From Euglena gracilis (Eukaryota > Euglenida > Euglenophyceae > Euglenales), in contig CP154956.1 of NCBI GenBank assembly GCA_039621445.1, forward strand, positions 57,791,155-57,855,154: a DNA stretch of 64,000 nucleotides, given 5' to 3'. The notes under the pieces are model-generated. The model ran no database searches. It was not told the origin of the DNA and saw only the letters and a list, made by a program, of their open reading frames with translations. Positions 63,683 to 64,000 of the stretch are shown here, piece by piece (within the stretch, counting starts at the first letter, position 1; each line of letters opens with the position of its first letter). The translations under genes were made by a program, and so were the position numbers.

Positions 63683-64000
63683 CTCCACAGGAACAAGATG
63701 GGCAACGTCGGGTGCACCGGATTGCACTTCAAATCAGACATCGACAAAAACCAACGGTGTTGGTTGACACAGCCCACAGCAACCGGCACACAAGTTTCAT
63801 GCTTAAAGGATGAAAACTGAAGACAACACCCTTAACATTAACTGGCATGCTAAGTGCAATCCGGGACCTGGTGCATCCCCTGCAAGGTGATCTGGCCGGG
63901 GTCCTACGACGGGAAGGAACAGGGTTTTTCTGTTATGTACGATGTACATGTATGCATTCACTGTGTCATAGACAAGAAAAGAAAACAACTGCTCTCATGA

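Larger units (their letters stand above)
61309..64000 (+). mobile_element. Second CTTAGG-TIR transposon, right end off the window
   Basis: It begins CTTAGGAGGCATAAACTGCC, identical to the first 20 bases of the element at 42678, directly after AATGA. Copy A has the uninterrupted AATGAGGGTCAC at this place (50602 onward), so AATGA should reappear after the missing right end. The first ~200 bp resemble the start of the 2,939-bp element. GAAGCG hairpins lie at 61350-61371, 61777-61793, 62103-62120, 62791-62809 and 63306-63325. Unlike the other copy it contains G/C-rich coding exons on the minus strand. Confidence 0.85.

Overview
The window is nuclear DNA of a eukaryote, most likely a euglenid alga (Euglena-like). 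Short, G/C-rich exons lie in long introns full of homopolymers, simple repeats and mobile DNA. Some introns are ordinary GT-AG. At least ten fail GT-AG but share another rule: CAG (or CAT) at intron positions +4 to +6, facing CTG (or ATG) at -8 to -6, with further base pairing between the two ends. Applying the rule restores the reading frame and family alignment in five genes. As I recall the literature, paired ends of this kind mark the nonconventional introns of euglenids. No organelle, bacterial or viral genome features were seen.

Layout, left to right. 1-~520: 3' part of a gene resembling DUF1997 proteins (+). ~2.5-16.5 kb: an HMCES/SRAP-family DNA-protein crosslink gene with a C-terminal PCNA-binding (PIP) motif (+). 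18.7-25.9 kb: an unrecognised multi-exon gene with a proline-rich tail (+). 26.8-38.6 kb: an AMID/FSP1/NDH-2-like FAD-NAD(P)H oxidoreductase (+). 40.6-48.4 kb: a FHIT-type dinucleoside triphosphate hydrolase with a hydrophobic N-terminal extension (+). 50.9-53.5 kb: an MGST3/MAPEG-type microsomal glutathione S-transferase (+). 54.8-59.6 kb: a second FHIT copy broken by an internal inversion. 62.6-63.7 kb: exons of an unrecognised gene on the minus strand, inside a second copy of a mobile element.

The right half is organised by a segmental duplication. About 39.66-50.61 kb is repeated at 53.83-61.31 kb, with the MGST gene between. Copy B carries a ~1.3-kb inversion (56.45-57.73 kb) that turns around FHIT exons 3 and 4. 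Copy A carries a 2,939-bp element (42678-45616) with terminal inverted repeats and a 5-bp target duplication (ATAGA); copy B keeps the empty site. A related element enters copy B at 61309, right after AATGA; the intact site is seen in copy A near 50602.

These elements are studded with short hairpins of the form GAAGCG-loop-CGCTTC. Three other regions (19.7-22.4, 29.65-31.0 and 34.1-36.9 kb) carry equivalent arrays built on a GCGCAAATGCGC core, each with its own arm sequence. I regard this hairpin-array transposon group, together with MITE-like sequences whose ends match a nonconventional intron, as the most novel content. Exon boundaries were worked out by eye from frame, splice signals and family similarity; some are uncertain by a few codons.
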